Below, one piece after another: positions 33,091 through 40,124 of a stretch of DNA of 40,124 bases. A program made the translations under genes and the position numbers. The DNA lies in assembly GCA_016931895.1 (NCBI GenBank), contig JAFGDY010000274.1, forward strand, positions 1 through 40,124. Reading direction: 5' to 3'. The stretch is from Anaerolineae bacterium. Its GTDB lineage: Bacteria; Chloroflexota; Anaerolineae; 4572-78; J111. The stretch's first letter is position 1. Each line of letters begins with the position of its first letter. Below the pieces are notes generated by a model, which was not told the origin of the DNA, did not search any database, and saw only the letters and a program-made list of their open reading frames with translations.

Positions 33091-33969
33091 TCAATTTCTA
33101 AACATTTTTGTCGTTCTCGTTTCGTTCACCCGCAGCCATTCATACATCAACACCCCTCCTGCCACGGCCACATTTAAACTTTCGGCATGGCCGCGGAGAG
33201 GCAGGCTGACGTAATCGGTCAGGTGGATGCGCAAGGCGGGATCGAGGCCGCGGGCTTCGTTGCCCAATACCAGGGCCACCGATCCGGCCAAAACGTTGCT
33301 TTGCCAGGCGGTTTCACCTCGCGTTGCGTCTGCCCCTACCAGCCGGTAGCCTGCTTGGGCCAGCATAGGCCAAAGTTCGTCAGGGGTTTTTATCCGGGCC
33401 AGGGGCATGGTAAAAAGGGAACCCATGGTGCCGCGCACGGTTTTGGGGTCAAAAGGGTCCACGGCAGGCTCCAGCAGGATCACGGCCCGCCCATCAACGG
33501 CGTCGGCGGTGCGGATGAGCGTGCCCAGGTTGCCGGGGTCTTGCAGTTGGTCGAGGACGAGGATGAGGTTGGGGCGTGGTTGGGAGACAGGCTGGGAGAT
33601 GAGGGCCTTGAGTTCAGCCGGGGTGTATTCTAACTCACGCAGGGCAAAAATGGCGATGAGACCCTGCGAGGTGTCGCGCGCGGAGAGGGTGTCAAGCACG
33701 TTAGGCGCAACGGGGATGGGTTTGGCCCCGGCCTTGATGAGTTGGGCCAACAAGCGCGGGGCGGTGTCGCCGGAAAAGAGGGCTTCGCTGTAAAAAACTT
33801 CGCGGGGAATGATCTTGGCGCCGGCGGCAGGGGTGGTCGCCCTCATCTGAACGGCCATGCTTAGTAGTTGCAGTCCTTCCACCAAAAAACGATTTTGCCG
33901 GAGGCGGTGTTTGCGTTGGGCCAGCTTGCGGGCTTCAATGATGTGGGGATTTTTGGTAGAGGTGATCAT
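33091..33969 (-). CDS. TrmH/SpoU-family RNA 2'-O-methyltransferase
   Basis: A 292-residue SPOUT enzyme. The N-terminal substrate-binding part has FLVEGLQLL (28-36). Three SPOUT motifs follow: DQLQDPGNLGTLIRTADA with R153, LVLGNEARG (233-241), and LPLRGHAESLNVAVAGG (256-272), which builds the knotted SAM site. Such enzymes methylate a ribose in 23S rRNA or tRNA; the target nucleotide cannot be told. It begins six bases after the aminotransferase stop, making it the third gene of a leftward operon. Confidence 0.9.
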   Translation of the reverse strand: MITSTKNPHIIEARKLAQRKHRLRQNRFLVEGLQLLSMAVQMRATTPAAGAKIIPREVFYSEALFSGDTAPRLLAQLIKAGAKPIPVAPNVLDTLSARDTSQGLIAIFALRELEYTPAELKALISQPVSQPRPNLILVLDQLQDPGNLGTLIRTADAVDGRAVILLEPAVDPFDPKTVRGTMGSLFTMPLARIKTPDELWPMLAQAGYRLVGADATRGETAWQSNVLAGSVALVLGNEARGLDPALRIHLTDYVSLPLRGHAESLNVAVAGGVLMYEWLRVNETRTTKMFRN

Positions 33970-33975
33970 GGCAAT

Positions 33976-35145
33976 TCAGCGAGGCAGCGAGCGCATAACT
34001 TGTTGCAGCCGGGCCAGTGCCTCTTGCAGCCGTTCTGTTTTGGCGGCAAAAGAAAGGCGCATCCAACCTTCGCCGTTTTGGCCAAAGATGTGGCCGGGGG
34101 TGAGGGAGAGATGGGCTTTTTCCAACAGGTGGGTGTGAAAGCCGAGCGACGTATACCCCGGCGGAACGCGGAACCACACGTATAACGCGCCGTGAGGGGT
34201 GTCGGCGGCCAGGCCGATTTGGCGCAGGGCGGCCAAGCAGAGGTCCCGCCGGTTTTGGTAAATGGCGTTGCGCTCGGCCAGCCAGCTTTGCTCGCCGGTG
34301 AGGGCGGCGGCGGCCATATCCTGGATGGGTTTGGCCAGGCCGGAATCAATTTGGGTTTTAACCGTGGCCAGGGCTTTTACGGCCTCCCGCTGACCTACGG
34401 CCATGCCCACCCGCCAGCCGGCCATGTTGTAGGTTTTGGAGAGCGAGTTGAATTCAATGGCTATCTCTTTGGCCCCCGGCGCTTGCAGCACGCTGGGCGC
34501 CCGGTAGCCGTTGTAGGTCACATCCGTATAGGCCGCATCGTGGCAGAGCAAAATATCATAATGGCGGCAAAACTCAATCGCCTCGGCAAAAAATTCCAGC
34601 GTAGCCGTGGCCCCGGTGGGATTGTTAGGATAGTTGAGCCAGAGCATGCGGGCCGCCCTGGCGCTGGCCTGGGGAATGGCGGAGAAGTCGGGCCGCCAGC
34701 CCCGTTCGGGTAGCAGGTCAAACCACTCGGTGCGACCACCCGCCAGTAACGGGGCAAAGGAGTAGCTGGGATAACCGGGGTCCGGGATGAGCGACAGTTC
34801 GCCCGGATTCAGCCAGGCCAGGTGTAAGTTGACCACACCTTCTTTGGAACCGATAAGGGGGAGTAATTCGTCGTCGGCCAGTTCTACCCCAAAACGTTGC
34901 CGGTAGTAGTGGGCTATGGCCCGGCGCAGATGGGGCTGCCCGGCGTAACCGCCATAGTTGTGTTTGGTGGGGTCGTCGGCGCTGCTTTTTAAGATGTCAA
35001 GCAGCGAGGCAACCGGCGGCATGTCGGGGCTGCCGGCGTCAACCCGGATGATGTCGGCGCCCTGGGCCTGGAGGGCGGCAATCCGCTGGTTGAGCGTGGC
35101 AAAAAAATATTGCGGTAAATTTTGGGCGCGTTGGGCCGGTTTCAT
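33976..35145 (-). CDS. Class I/II PLP-dependent aminotransferase
   Basis: A 389-residue fold-type I aminotransferase. YGGYAGQPHLRRAIAHYY and IGSKEGVVNLHLAWLNPG match the LL-diaminopimelate/aspartate aminotransferase group; LNYPNNPTGA carries the substrate-carboxylate Asn, and SLSKTYNMAGWRVG contains the PLP lysine K237. It could be DapL-like (lysine and peptidoglycan precursor synthesis) or a general amino-acid transaminase; sequence alone does not decide. ATG 35145 overlaps the histidine-kinase stop by four bases (ATGA). Confidence 0.88.
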   Translation of the reverse strand: MKPAQRAQNLPQYFFATLNQRIAALQAQGADIIRVDAGSPDMPPVASLLDILKSSADDPTKHNYGGYAGQPHLRRAIAHYYRQRFGVELADDELLPLIGSKEGVVNLHLAWLNPGELSLIPDPGYPSYSFAPLLAGGRTEWFDLLPERGWRPDFSAIPQASARAARMLWLNYPNNPTGATATLEFFAEAIEFCRHYDILLCHDAAYTDVTYNGYRAPSVLQAPGAKEIAIEFNSLSKTYNMAGWRVGMAVGQREAVKALATVKTQIDSGLAKPIQDMAAAALTGEQSWLAERNAIYQNRRDLCLAALRQIGLAADTPHGALYVWFRVPPGYTSLGFHTHLLEKAHLSLTPGHIFGQNGEGWMRLSFAAKTERLQEALARLQQVMRSLPR

Positions 35146-36425
35146 GAATGATCCGCGTCCGCTTCCTCGGTTTCAAGTTTTAATTGGGCAATGCGCTCTA
35201 CATGAATTCCCGAGCGCGGCGTAACCTGGAGCGGCAAGGTAACAATAAACTTGCTGCCCGGACAATTTTTCAGGTCAAAGCCCGGGCTTTCGGCCCAGAT
35301 TTGCCCGCCGTGCGCTTCTACTAACCCCTTGGCGATGGCCAGCCCCAATCCCGGCCCGGCGCCCATAAATTTGGTCTGCCCGGTTGAATGTAAATCTGAA
35401 TTGCCCACCCGGTAAAACTTTTCAAAGATCTTGTCCCGGTCCTCCGGGGCAATGCCCACGCCGGTATCGGCGATGATGATTTGCAGACAGGCGGCTTTGG
35501 TTTTGGTCGGCGCCACTGCCTGGCCGGTAATAGTGATGTGCCCTCCATCCGGCGTATATTTGATGGCATTGTAGAGGATGTGTTTGAAAACTTGATGCAG
35601 CCGGCGCCCGTCGGCCTCAATCTCCGGGAGGGTATCCAGGTTCACTGCGGCGGTTTGGCGCCGTTCAGCCAGGGCCGTCCTCAGTTGGTCCACAATAAGG
35701 TCAAGGGTCCGTTTGAGGCTGACCGGCTCGACGATCAGGATGAGTTTGTTCATATCCAGGGCGGAGAGGTCGAGCATATCGTTGATAATAACGCCCATGC
35801 GTTCTGCGCCCCGGTTGATCCCTTCGGCCAGCGAATCGGCCTGTTTCCCCATCTCCATATCGCGCAAAATGTTCACGTAACCCTGAATAAGGGTCAGGGG
35901 CGTTTTTAATTCGTGGGCGGCAATGCTGATAAAATCGGTTTTGGCCTGTTCCAATTGAGCCAGTTCGCGGTTGGCCCGGGCTACTTCGGCGGCGTATTCC
36001 ATCACTTTTTGTTCGGATTCGGTGTACAGGCGGGAGATTTCCGAGGCGCGGGCCGCGTGAGCCAGTTTGGTTGTTTCCTGGTAAACTTCAATGGTGACGC
36101 GGGTCAGATGGACAAAAATGGCGTCAAGGTCGGCCAGCATGGCAAAAGCAGGCTCAGGGTCAATCTCCTCGCCAATGCGCTGCCAGATGCGCTGTCGCAG
36201 GCGTTGCGGGACGCCCAGCAGGTCGGTCAGCCCGCGGCCGATGGCCACGGCGTAGGTGGTTGCGCTCTCCACCACCGATTCGGCCAGCCGGGTTTCGCCG
36301 TTCAGGGCCAGATCAATGATGCCTTCGTAGAGAGCCACGTGAAAGGTATTATCTTTTTCGTCGTCAAGGTGGCCCAACATGTCGGCGTGGTCTTGTAGCC
36401 ATTGGGCCAGGCGTTTGTTTTTCAT
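35142..36425 (-). CDS. Soluble sensor histidine kinase with unrecognised helical N-terminal domain
   Basis: A 427-residue kinase without membrane segments. Residues 1-120 form an all-helical domain I do not recognise (perhaps RsbR-N-like), then a coiled coil (about 125-163), HisKA with AAHELKTPLTL (phospho-acceptor H171), and HATPase with NAIKYTPDGG, DTGVGIAPEDRDKIFEKFYR and GAGPGLGLAIAKGLVEAHGG. It probably senses a cytoplasmic signal. ATG 36425 is chosen; GTG 36434 is also possible. TACAAT lies about nine bases before the ATG. No response regulator is adjacent; the KdpE-like regulator at 29902 or the one at 830 are candidate partners. It is coupled to an aminotransferase gene. Confidence 0.88.
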   Translation of the reverse strand: MKNKRLAQWLQDHADMLGHLDDEKDNTFHVALYEGIIDLALNGETRLAESVVESATTYAVAIGRGLTDLLGVPQRLRQRIWQRIGEEIDPEPAFAMLADLDAIFVHLTRVTIEVYQETTKLAHAARASEISRLYTESEQKVMEYAAEVARANRELAQLEQAKTDFISIAAHELKTPLTLIQGYVNILRDMEMGKQADSLAEGINRGAERMGVIINDMLDLSALDMNKLILIVEPVSLKRTLDLIVDQLRTALAERRQTAAVNLDTLPEIEADGRRLHQVFKHILYNAIKYTPDGGHITITGQAVAPTKTKAACLQIIIADTGVGIAPEDRDKIFEKFYRVGNSDLHSTGQTKFMGAGPGLGLAIAKGLVEAHGGQIWAESPGFDLKNCPGSKFIVTLPLQVTPRSGIHVERIAQLKLETEEADADHS

Positions 36426-36444
36426 AAGAATCACATTGTAAAAC

Positions 36445-36529
36445 GAGAGGAGGAATCAGGAATTAGGAATTGGGGACAGGAGAACACTCCTCCTAATTTC
36501 TAATTCCTACTCTCTCATCTTCAATTCCT
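36445..36529. repeat. Mirrored heptamer repeats AGGAATT, overlapping the end of trmFO
   Basis: Three tandem heptamers AGGAATC, AGGAATT, AGGAATT run from 36451 to 36471. The opposite-strand arm has AATTTCT (36495), AATTCCT (36502) and AATTCCT (36523). GAGGAGGA-type ends and CTCCTCC pair as well. The right arm runs into the 3' coding end of trmFO, whose stop is at 36493-36495. An imperfect hairpin forms between trmFO and the histidine-kinase gene and could act as a terminator or mRNA stabiliser. Confidence 0.6.
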
Positions 36530-37842
36530 ACTTCTTTTATCATCGCTTCCAAATCCCGCAAGGCTCGCTCGGCATAAGCCTGGTAACGGGCCTGTTTGTG
36601 ACGAATATTACGTTCCAGGGGCGGCAGCAAGCCAAAATTGGCCTTCATCGGCTGAAAATCTTTTGGCTCGGCGTGAGTGATGTAGTGGCCTAACGCTCCC
36701 AGCATGGTGGTGGGGGGCAGGGTCAGGAGCGATTGGCCTTGCAGCAGCCGGGCGGCATTAATGCCGGCCAGCAAGCCGGTAGCGGCGTTGCCCACGTACC
36801 CCTCTACCCCCGTAATTTGCCCGGCAAAAAAGAGGTCGGGCCGGGCGCGCCACTGCATCGTTGGTTCCAGCAGGCTGGGCGAATTAAGGTAAGTGTTACG
36901 ATGCATCATCCCGTAGCGCATAAATTCGGCGTTTTCCAGGCCGGGGATCATTTGAAAAACCCGTTTCTGCTCGCCCCATTTTAGATTGGTCTGAAACCCG
37001 ACCATATTGTACAGCGTTCCGGCCAAATTGTCCTGCCGCAGTTGCAGCACGGCGTAAGGCCGGCGGCCCGTGCGCGGGTCGGTTAAACCCACCGGGCGCA
37101 TAGGGCCAAAGGCCAGGGCCTGCTCCCCCCGGCGAGCCAACTCCTCGATGGGCAGGCACATTTCAAAAAAGTGATTGTCTTCTTTTTCAAACTGTTTGAG
37201 TTCTATCTGTTCGGCCTGGCTCAAGGCCTTGACCAGGGCCAGGTATTCATTTTTATTCAAAGGGCAATTGAGGTAATCGCCTTCCGCCTGCTCTCCCCGC
37301 CCGTAGCGGCTGGCCCGGAAGGCAATGTCCAGATTGATGGAGTCAACTTCCACAATGGGCGAGACCGCATCGTAAAAATAGAGATACTGCTCGCCCGATA
37401 GCGCCGCAATCTCCCGCGCCAGCGCCGCAGACGTGAGCGGCCCGGTAGCGATGATGGCGGGCGTGTTGGGAATTTTTTTGACCTCTTCGCGCCGTACTTC
37501 AATCAGAGGATGGCTCTCGATACGTTGGGTCACACCCCCGGCAAACTTTTCTCTATCCACGGCCAGCGCTCCGCCCGCAGGCACAGCCGCTTCCCCGGCC
37601 ACCTGCATGATCAAGGAACCCAGCCGCCGCATTTCGGCTTTGAGCAGGCCCGGGGCGCGGTGGGGCAAATCGCTGCCCAGCGAGTTGCTGCACACCAATT
37701 CGGCCAGTTGGTCGGTCACGTGGGCCGGGGTTTGGCGCGCCGGCCGCATTTCGTATAGACAGATTGGTATTCCTTGCTGCGCCGCTTGCCAGGCGGCTTC
37801 GGTTCCGGCCAGGCCGCCGCCGATGATGGTAAGTTTTTGCAT
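36493..37842 (-). CDS. trmFO: Methylenetetrahydrofolate-tRNA-(uracil-5-)-methyltransferase TrmFO
   Basis: A 449-residue FAD- and folate-dependent enzyme that forms ribothymidine at position 54 of tRNA. The FAD-binding start [40 protein letters not shown] and the C-terminal [18 protein letters not shown] are diagnostic for the TrmFO branch of the GidA-related family. ATG 37842 is chosen because the Rossmann motif begins at residue 4 and a promoter ends seven bases upstream; an in-frame start at 37878 would read through the promoter. The last residues (EDERVGIRN) are encoded by the heptamer-repeat arm and do not look like conserved family sequence. Probably monocistronic. Confidence 0.93.
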   Translation of the reverse strand: MQKLTIIGGGLAGTEAAWQAAQQGIPICLYEMRPARQTPAHVTDQLAELVCSNSLGSDLPHRAPGLLKAEMRRLGSLIMQVAGEAAVPAGGALAVDREKFAGGVTQRIESHPLIEVRREEVKKIPNTPAIIATGPLTSAALAREIAALSGEQYLYFYDAVSPIVEVDSINLDIAFRASRYGRGEQAEGDYLNCPLNKNEYLALVKALSQAEQIELKQFEKEDNHFFEMCLPIEELARRGEQALAFGPMRPVGLTDPRTGRRPYAVLQLRQDNLAGTLYNMVGFQTNLKWGEQKRVFQMIPGLENAEFMRYGMMHRNTYLNSPSLLEPTMQWRARPDLFFAGQITGVEGYVGNAATGLLAGINAARLLQGQSLLTLPPTTMLGALGHYITHAEPKDFQPMKANFGLLPPLERNIRHKQARYQAYAERALRDLEAMIKEVGIEDERVGIRN

Positions 37843-37849
37843 ATACCTT

Positions 37850-37878
37850 ATTTTACTGTAAGAGAAAGAAATAACCAA
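37850..37878 (-). promoter_or_regulatory. Leaderless promoter of trmFO
   Basis: On the minus strand TTGGTT (37878-37873), a 17-nt spacer and TAAAAT (37855-37850) precede ATG 37842 by seven bases. Transcription should start about at the ATG. Confidence 0.65.
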
Positions 37879-37885
37879 TTATGGA

Positions 37886-37914
37886 TTGACGAAAAGCTGA
37901 CTTGACTTTACAAT
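37886..37914 (+). promoter_or_regulatory. Promoter of the TIR-SH3b-FGE gene
   Basis: TTGACG (37886-37891), a 17-nt spacer and TACAAT (37909-37914) predict a leader of about 26 nt before ATG 37947, with a possible ribosome site (GAGG) about nine bases upstream of the ATG. The -35 box is only seven bases from that of the divergent trmFO promoter, so the two may compete. Confidence 0.65.
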
Positions 37915-37946
37915 GGGGATGTATCATTTCAGACTGAGGCCCAACC

Positions 37947-39908
37947 ATGTCTCGCCAGGACGACCTGCAACGCTTAATTGCCAATTATCAGCGCCGGCTA
38001 CAAAAACTCAAAGAGCAGCGGGCCGCGATGGGCATTCATACGCCGCCTTATATTTTGACCGAAATTGAAGATACCGAGGCCGAACTGGCCAAGTTGCAAG
38101 CCGAATTGGTTCGCCTGTCAGGCCCCCGCCTGGCCGCAGAAAAAATAGCCGAGCCGGTTTCGGCGGGGCAGCCGGGGCAAATTTTCATTAGCTACTCCCG
38201 CCGGGACAAGGCTTTTGTGGAACGCCTGGCCGCCGATTTGGAGCGGGCCGGGTTTGCCACCTGGTGGGATGTTTCCCAATTGGTGGGCGGGGAGATATGG
38301 ACGCAGACCATTGAGGCCGCGCTGGCCCAGAGCCAATGCTGTTTGGTGGTTCTCTCGCCTAACTCGGTTCAGGCGGAATGGGTGCGCAAGGAGTATCTTT
38401 ACGCCGAAGCCCTGAAACTGAAAATTGTCCCCCTTGTTCACAAAACTTGCCGGATTCCACTGGCCTTGACCGGCTTGCAATATCTTGATTTTCAAAGGGG
38501 CGATTATCAGGAGAGCCTGCGCCAATTGCTGGCCTGTCTTGGCGCGGAATTGGTTCTCCCCCCGCCGGGGGGAGCGAGAGGGGGGCAACCGCCCGGCCTG
38601 CTACAGAAGTTCCTGGCCTTGGCCCGCGACCCGTTGTGGCAGATGATTGGCGCAGCCGTGGCTATCTTGGCCCTGGCCTGCGGCGTTTGCGCCTTTCTGG
38701 TTGAAAGATTCACCCCGATTATGGCCAACCCAACGCCGACCACCGTGGTGATGGCTACCACAGATACGCTCACTTTAACCCCTGTTGCTACTCTGTTACC
38801 TGTTACCTTGTCCCCCACTCCAACAGCTACCGATACTCTCATCCCCCCTACTGGTACAACCCCCCAACCACCCATTCCCACCGATACCCCCATTCCCCCT
38901 ACCAAAACTCCCTTCCCAACCCCAACCCCAACCCCCACGCCCTACCTCCGCGTCAATACTGACAAAATGAACGTGCGGGCCGGGCCGGGCACAGAGTACA
39001 ATGTTGTGGGCGAGGCCAAACAAAATGAAACCTACGCCGTGGCCGCCCAAACCCAAACCGGCGACTGGCTGCGCCTGACCGGGCCGGCGGAACGCTGGCT
39101 GGCCGCCGACCTGGTGGAACTGTTTGGCGCAGCTGCCGTGGCCGCGTCCATTCCCCCCACCCCCACCGCCCCGCCCATACCCGCCGGAATGGTGTTGGTC
39201 CCCGCCGGGCCGTTTGAAATGGGTAGTGATAATGGTCAAGACGATGAAAAACCTATCCACACTGTTACCCTGGACGCTTTTTACATTGACCAATACGAAT
39301 TGACCAACAGCCGCTACGCCGCCTGCGTAGAGGCGGGCGTTTGCGCGCCGCCTTCCTCCACCAGATCCTCTACCCGCGATAGCTATTACGGCAATCCCGA
39401 ATATAATGAGTACCCGGTTATTTACGTTAATTGGGAGCAGGCCCAAACTTATTGCCGGTGGCGCGGGGCCAGATTGCCCACCGAAGCCGAATGGGAAAAA
39501 GCCGCGCGGGGCGTGGATGGCCGCGCCTATCCCTGGGGAAATGATTTTGATGGTAGCCGACTTAATTTTTGTGATAAAAGTTGCGGGTTTGATTGGGCCG
39601 ATAAAAATTATGATGATGGATATGCTGATACCGCCCCGGTAGGTTCTTACCCAATCGGAGCCAGTCCTTATCAGGTTTATGACATGGCGGGTAATGTTTG
39701 GGAATGGACCGCCGACTGGTATGCGTCCGATTATTACGCCAATTCGCCGCCCGAAAATCCCCCCGGCCCGGCCTCCGGTGAATATCGCGTGGTGCGTGGG
39801 GGCGCGTGGAGCAACAATTCTCTCAGCGCGCGCGCGGCCGCTCGTTACGGGTTCGCGCCGGCCAGTAGTAACTACGGTCTTGGTTTTCGTTGCGTCCGCT
39901 CACCATGA
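37947..39908 (+). CDS. TIR - transmembrane - SH3b - FGE-like receptor protein
   Basis: A 653-residue multidomain protein. Order: coiled coil (about 3-57); TIR domain (78-198) with [15 protein letters not shown] and EWVRKE, where E149 matches the NADase glutamate of SARM1 (WVHKE); one membrane helix (about 232-252); Pro/Thr-rich linker (255-333); bacterial SH3 domain (334-393, [17 protein letters not shown]); FGE-sulfatase/C-type-lectin-like domain (about 411-652). The TIR faces the cytoplasm and SH3b/FGE face outside. True formylglycine oxidase needs a Cys pair in the RxxRGGS region; here [18 protein letters not shown] has none, so the domain is probably binding only. The C-terminus resembles retroelement-diversified proteins. 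Likely a surface sensor that triggers NAD-consuming or signalling TIR activity; inference. Confidence 0.9.
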   Translation: MSRQDDLQRLIANYQRRLQKLKEQRAAMGIHTPPYILTEIEDTEAELAKLQAELVRLSGPRLAAEKIAEPVSAGQPGQIFISYSRRDKAFVERLAADLERAGFATWWDVSQLVGGEIWTQTIEAALAQSQCCLVVLSPNSVQAEWVRKEYLYAEALKLKIVPLVHKTCRIPLALTGLQYLDFQRGDYQESLRQLLACLGAELVLPPPGGARGGQPPGLLQKFLALARDPLWQMIGAAVAILALACGVCAFLVERFTPIMANPTPTTVVMATTDTLTLTPVATLLPVTLSPTPTATDTLIPPTGTTPQPPIPTDTPIPPTKTPFPTPTPTPTPYLRVNTDKMNVRAGPGTEYNVVGEAKQNETYAVAAQTQTGDWLRLTGPAERWLAADLVELFGAAAVAASIPPTPTAPPIPAGMVLVPAGPFEMGSDNGQDDEKPIHTVTLDAFYIDQYELTNSRYAACVEAGVCAPPSSTRSSTRDSYYGNPEYNEYPVIYVNWEQAQTYCRWRGARLPTEAEWEKAARGVDGRAYPWGNDFDGSRLNFCDKSCGFDWADKNYDDGYADTAPVGSYPIGASPYQVYDMAGNVWEWTADWYASDYYANSPPENPPGPASGEYRVVRGGAWSNNSLSARAAARYGFAPASSNYGLGFRCVRSP

Positions 39909-39910
39909 CT

Positions 39911-39948
39911 CTGGAATGCTGAATACTGAAATACTGAAATTCTGAATC
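39911..39948. repeat. Short tandem repeats CTGAA(A)TN downstream of the TIR gene
   Basis: Five 7-8 nt units run head to tail: CTGGAATG (39911), CTGAATA (39919), CTGAAATA (39926), CTGAAATT (39934) and CTGAATC (39942). They begin three bases after the TGA stop. Unlike other repeat-bearing spacers in this window there is no mirrored arm in view. Confidence 0.6.
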
Positions 39949-39969
39949 GGCAAAATTTAAACCGCAGCC

Positions 39970-40045
39970 TGTCATTTCGAGCGCAGCGAGAAATCTCCTT
40001 AAGGCGTGTCAACTAAAGGAGATTTCTCGGCCTACGGCCTCGAAG
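39970..40045. repeat. REP-like hairpin element (GTCATTTCGAGCGCAGCGAG type)
   Basis: CGAGAAATCTCCTT (39987-40000) pairs perfectly with AAGGAGATTTCTCG (40016-40029) around a 15-nt loop. The left flank GTCATTTCGAGCGCAG matches a dispersed intergenic repeat type I know from several phyla, usually ending in the mirrored CTGCGCTCGAAATGAC. Here the right flank reads GCCTACGGCCTCGAAG instead, so the outer arm is degraded. It may terminate transcription of the TIR gene. Confidence 0.6.
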
Positions 40046-40124
40046 CAACTGTGATTTAATTTTATCAAAAACGACGCACATCAAGCCGGCGACCAGGCTT
40101 GTCGGGTGCGAACCATTGCATTAA
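40046..40124. other. Window end, no supported gene
   Basis: The last 79 nt show no recognisable feature. On the minus strand a 19-codon open tail (ending at TGA 40067-40065) enters from the right edge and could be the end of a leftward gene, but it is too short to judge. Confidence 0.3.

Noticed and set aside
36445-36529. CRISPR array (short repeats near 36.45 kb, also at 30.65 kb and 39.9 kb)
   Set aside because: Units are 7-9 nt without spacers of constant length, and no cas genes are present.
37947-39908. Active formylglycine-generating (sulfatase-maturing) enzyme
   Set aside because: The domain is related, but the catalytic cysteine pair near RGGAW is absent, so only the fold is called.
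40065-40124. Possible 3' end of a leftward gene entering from the right edge
   Set aside because: Only 19 codons are visible, with no recognisable motif; cannot be distinguished from chance.

Overview
The window reads as a chromosomal segment of a bacterium, most likely Chloroflexota (Anaerolineae-like). This rests on the gene mix rather than any marker RNA: many large GT39-type membrane glycosyltransferases, a DHH-CBS-tRNA nucleotidyltransferase fusion, a folate-dependent trmFO, a PMT_2-rich surface-glycan locus, a histidine phosphatase/DUF3090/SCO1664 triplet best known from Actinobacteria, and a TIR protein with a C-terminal formylglycine-generating-enzyme-like (FGE) domain. No rRNA, tRNA, CRISPR array, transposase or phage gene was seen.

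Layout. 1-479 is the 5' part of an unrecognised leftward gene. 830-1885 is a REC-HTH-REC response regulator behind a leaderless promoter. 2060-4105 is a three-gene operon: histidine phosphatase, DUF3090 zinc-ribbon protein and SCO1664-family kinase-fold protein. 4189-7948 (leftward) holds three membrane proteins resembling antiporter-type subunits of complex I/Mrp/group 4 hydrogenases. 8016-15123 (leftward) is a seven-gene surface-glycan operon: SDR epimerase, DegT aminotransferase, GT2, methyltransferase and two tandem paralogous GT-C glycosyltransferases follow one promoter near 15190. 15317-23887 continues the theme with three more GT-C proteins, an SGNH hydrolase and a second GT2.

23968-27561 holds the DHH-CBS-nucleotidyltransferase and a DapA/NAL-family aldolase. 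27572-30636 (leftward) is a compact operon: KdpE-like response regulator, lipid kinase, PfkB kinase, GNAT acetyltransferase. 30811-32271 is a von Willebrand A lipoprotein. 32288-37842 (leftward) carries an esterase, a TrmH/SpoU RNA methyltransferase, a class I aminotransferase, a soluble histidine kinase and trmFO. 37947-39908 is a TIR-TM-SH3b-FGE receptor-like protein, followed by short tandem repeats and a REP-like hairpin to the window end.

Together the 8-24 kb region looks like a dedicated extracytoplasmic glycosylation locus: nucleotide-sugar enzymes and GT2 enzymes could supply lipid-linked sugars to five GT-C transferases. The most notable single item is the terminal TIR protein. Its TIR domain retains the NADase glutamate, it is separated by a membrane span from an outward-facing SH3b/FGE sensor, and its extreme C-terminus has the composition of a variable region of a diversity-generating retroelement target. 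Two regulatory themes recur: promoters whose -10 box lies only 6-9 nt before the start codon (leaderless mRNAs), and spacers built from 7-8 nt tandem repeats, three of which are mirrored into inverted arms.
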